Below, piece by piece: positions 7,401-7,759 of a DNA stretch of 7,759 nt. Numbering within the stretch: the first letter of the stretch is position 1; each line of letters begins with the position of its first letter. Position numbers and translations under genes: made by a program. The DNA comes from Deltaproteobacteria bacterium (GTDB taxonomy: Bacteria > Desulfobacterota > Desulfobulbia > Desulfobulbales > Desulfocapsaceae). The stretch spans positions 1-7,759 of the forward strand of contig JAJYAX010000063.1 of NCBI GenBank assembly GCA_021779275.1. Reading direction: 5' to 3'. The notes below the pieces were generated by a model, which did not search any database, was not told the DNA's origin, and was given only the letters and a program-made list of their open reading frames with translations.

Positions 7401-7696
7401 ATGGACTCAAACCATCTCCCGGCTACATCGGCTGCGGCTAGCGCCTTCCGGATACCCGCGAGAGAAAGCCCCGCCCCTTGCGGCTTTTTGGCCGTGGCGA
7501 TGGTGATTTCTCCGACATCCAGGGCCAGCTTTTTATCGAGGCGAAGGTTAAACTTCTGCAGTGTTATGCCGCCTGCCGCGTAATGGTCGAATGCAATTCC
7601 TTTTTTTAACGTAAAAAAAAGGACGACGCCCAGAAGCGCGAAGATGCTCAGTGATATGGCGCCACTTATGCACAGTCTGGAAATAAATTTTCTCAT
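4484..7696 (-). CDS. AsmA/YhdP-like large envelope protein
   Basis: The protein has 1070 residues from the ATG at 7694-7696. A positively charged N-terminus (MRKFISR) precedes one transmembrane helix (about residues 10-30), and the rest is predicted periplasmic. It consists of many short alternating beta-strand segments (for example GTGSFTLDRLAIRN, GKAQLEMDGTNFTL), as in AsmA, TamB and YhdP proteins. These form long hydrophobic grooves thought to carry phospholipids between inner and outer membranes. The C-terminal region (about 800-1025) resembles the AsmA/YhdP C-terminal domain, with DMAGTGVIRLPENTIKMNIDLVG (about 958-980) and a proline-bearing IPLLGYILVGD segment (about 989-999). The tail after about 1045 is Gly/Ser-rich. 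An ATG five codons upstream (7711) is possible, but the chosen ATG has GAAAGG about six bases before it. The gene converges on the MBL-fold gene with 43 bases between stops. I recognise the superfamily by style and C-terminal motifs; the exact subfamily is unsure. Confidence 0.8.
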   Translation of the reverse strand: MRKFISRLCISGAISLSIFALLGVVLFFTLKKGIAFDHYAAGGITLQKFNLRLDKKLALDVGEITIATAKKPQGAGLSLAGIRKALAAADVAGRWFESISVRKIVMNDTVAALSYSGNGSGSLTVQDPAYYLDTGVVFSSAGMNLAVRQFKSLEYQSQGSGTIKLDINHNTMTADILVDLAGTLPLKLHCEADRNQLSFEGSGTASVSTIRPVVELFHLGPDIQPWITDYLKGSSFTLETIKGTVPFKAPGKVFDTLYGKASIQDTEYSFEQKLPAIKAPSTAVVFENGILKIYPHHPAYAGVDAGTSWLDINFNPDEPVLSAYIKTQAPLGEAILALLDFYEIHLPFKQTKGVTDADLTLAINLATIDVNAHGNFSVAEGAFEYDKQTYTVTDAALSLANDAVTITRMNIGFQDILRMKATGDMKITSRKADFKIGVEKVDLPLEDTRLTLDTADRPFLLEYQWSPDGEKLVASGSAWKIGTLAAKAEGFTASFKAGDFSGTVPATRVSVSPSAQFLLSGDFNFKKPDFNLVADVQKWDSDGLKLDQPHFPVAFVLGKTLDVSSTAESGWLINGKKVILDPFKLNYAKKNITVGQAGLRFGDILNGALQGKFDLSTGTGSFTLDRLAIRNTNTNRFDFSGENLRADVAKKDNGLKITIPELGFSYERNTISGWVLHLEDLGKLYDRSAFLRKYNLNAGAIDIWGATDDPPYLFSGNITYQYDFLVKNNIPVNDYAFKGQYDGVNWAATVNDDVHLENSDRMHITSNGVGYNIAALRTYLADHPVDEKEKGGRKIPDMDMQADNSSLYLNPFQNAPVDELRAHSEGGRLTGQLKFGKGKAQLEMDGTNFTLLGQDFDEKFMDRILKKSKFIGGKLSFYLNGSSDKFTGVMKIDNSVLKEGAVLNNVLTFVNTVPDLVTFSLPDYNLQGLPFNQLYAGFTYDTDVIDVKTFAIESNALDMAGTGVIRLPENTIKMNIDLVGKTKQTISKIPLLGYILVGDQKQPTITLTVTGNLDDPDISTSTYKEIVKTPFDMLLRTINLPNHLLKQVEGGASGEDGAVPGTSSGNGATK

Positions 7697-7702
7697 GTAC
7701 AG

Positions 7703-7708
7703 CCTTTC
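7703..7708 (-). promoter_or_regulatory. Ribosome binding site favouring the shorter AsmA-like start
   Basis: On the minus strand this reads GAAAGG, six bases before the ATG at 7696. The upstream in-frame ATG at 7711 has only a weak GGAT before it. The transmembrane protein also begins more naturally with MRKF. Confidence 0.5.
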
Positions 7709-7759
7709 CATTGCTGATCCGTTGGAAGGATATTCCGGAAAAATCCTCTCCGCCCTTGC

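Overview
The window looks like ordinary chromosome from a GC-rich Gram-negative bacterium. A lipoprotein with a lipobox and a very large AsmA-like envelope protein both imply an outer membrane. The style of the genes and an intergenic element built on a CACGAAGGA-like 9-mer suggest an anaerobic deltaproteobacterium (Desulfobacterota or relatives). That placement is an inference, because there is no rRNA or other phylogenetic marker here.

Layout. Bases 1-231 (minus strand) hold the N-terminal part of a TSUP-family (TauE/SafE, YfcA-like) membrane transporter that runs off the left edge. Ten bases upstream of it, in the same direction, lies a family III CoA-transferase/alpha-methylacyl-CoA racemase-like gene (242-1369). 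The pair probably forms one transcription unit. A 411-base gap (1370-1780) follows, separating divergent genes. It contains a 16-bp perfect palindrome overlapping a candidate promoter for the racemase gene, a small hairpin, and a 65-bp inverted-repeat element. On the plus strand, 1781-3514 encodes a YfbK-type von Willebrand factor A lipoprotein with an intact MIDAS. After a 176-base gap with a strong hairpin and a possible promoter, 3691-4440 encodes a metallo-beta-lactamase-fold hydrolase of the AHL-lactonase-like type. Converging on it, with 43 bases between the stop codons, is a 1070-residue AsmA/YhdP-like protein on the minus strand (4484-7696).

The genes do not form one obvious pathway. 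The racemase/CoA-transferase and the TSUP transporter could cooperate in acyl-CoA or organic acid metabolism and anion transport. The VWA lipoprotein and the AsmA-like protein both belong to the envelope. The MBL-fold enzyme stands alone. I see no phage, transposase, CRISPR, toxin-antitoxin or defence genes, and no convincing undescribed multi-gene system. The points most worth a second look are the altered metal-site motif of the MBL-fold enzyme, the palindrome over the racemase-gene promoter, and the intergenic inverted-repeat element.
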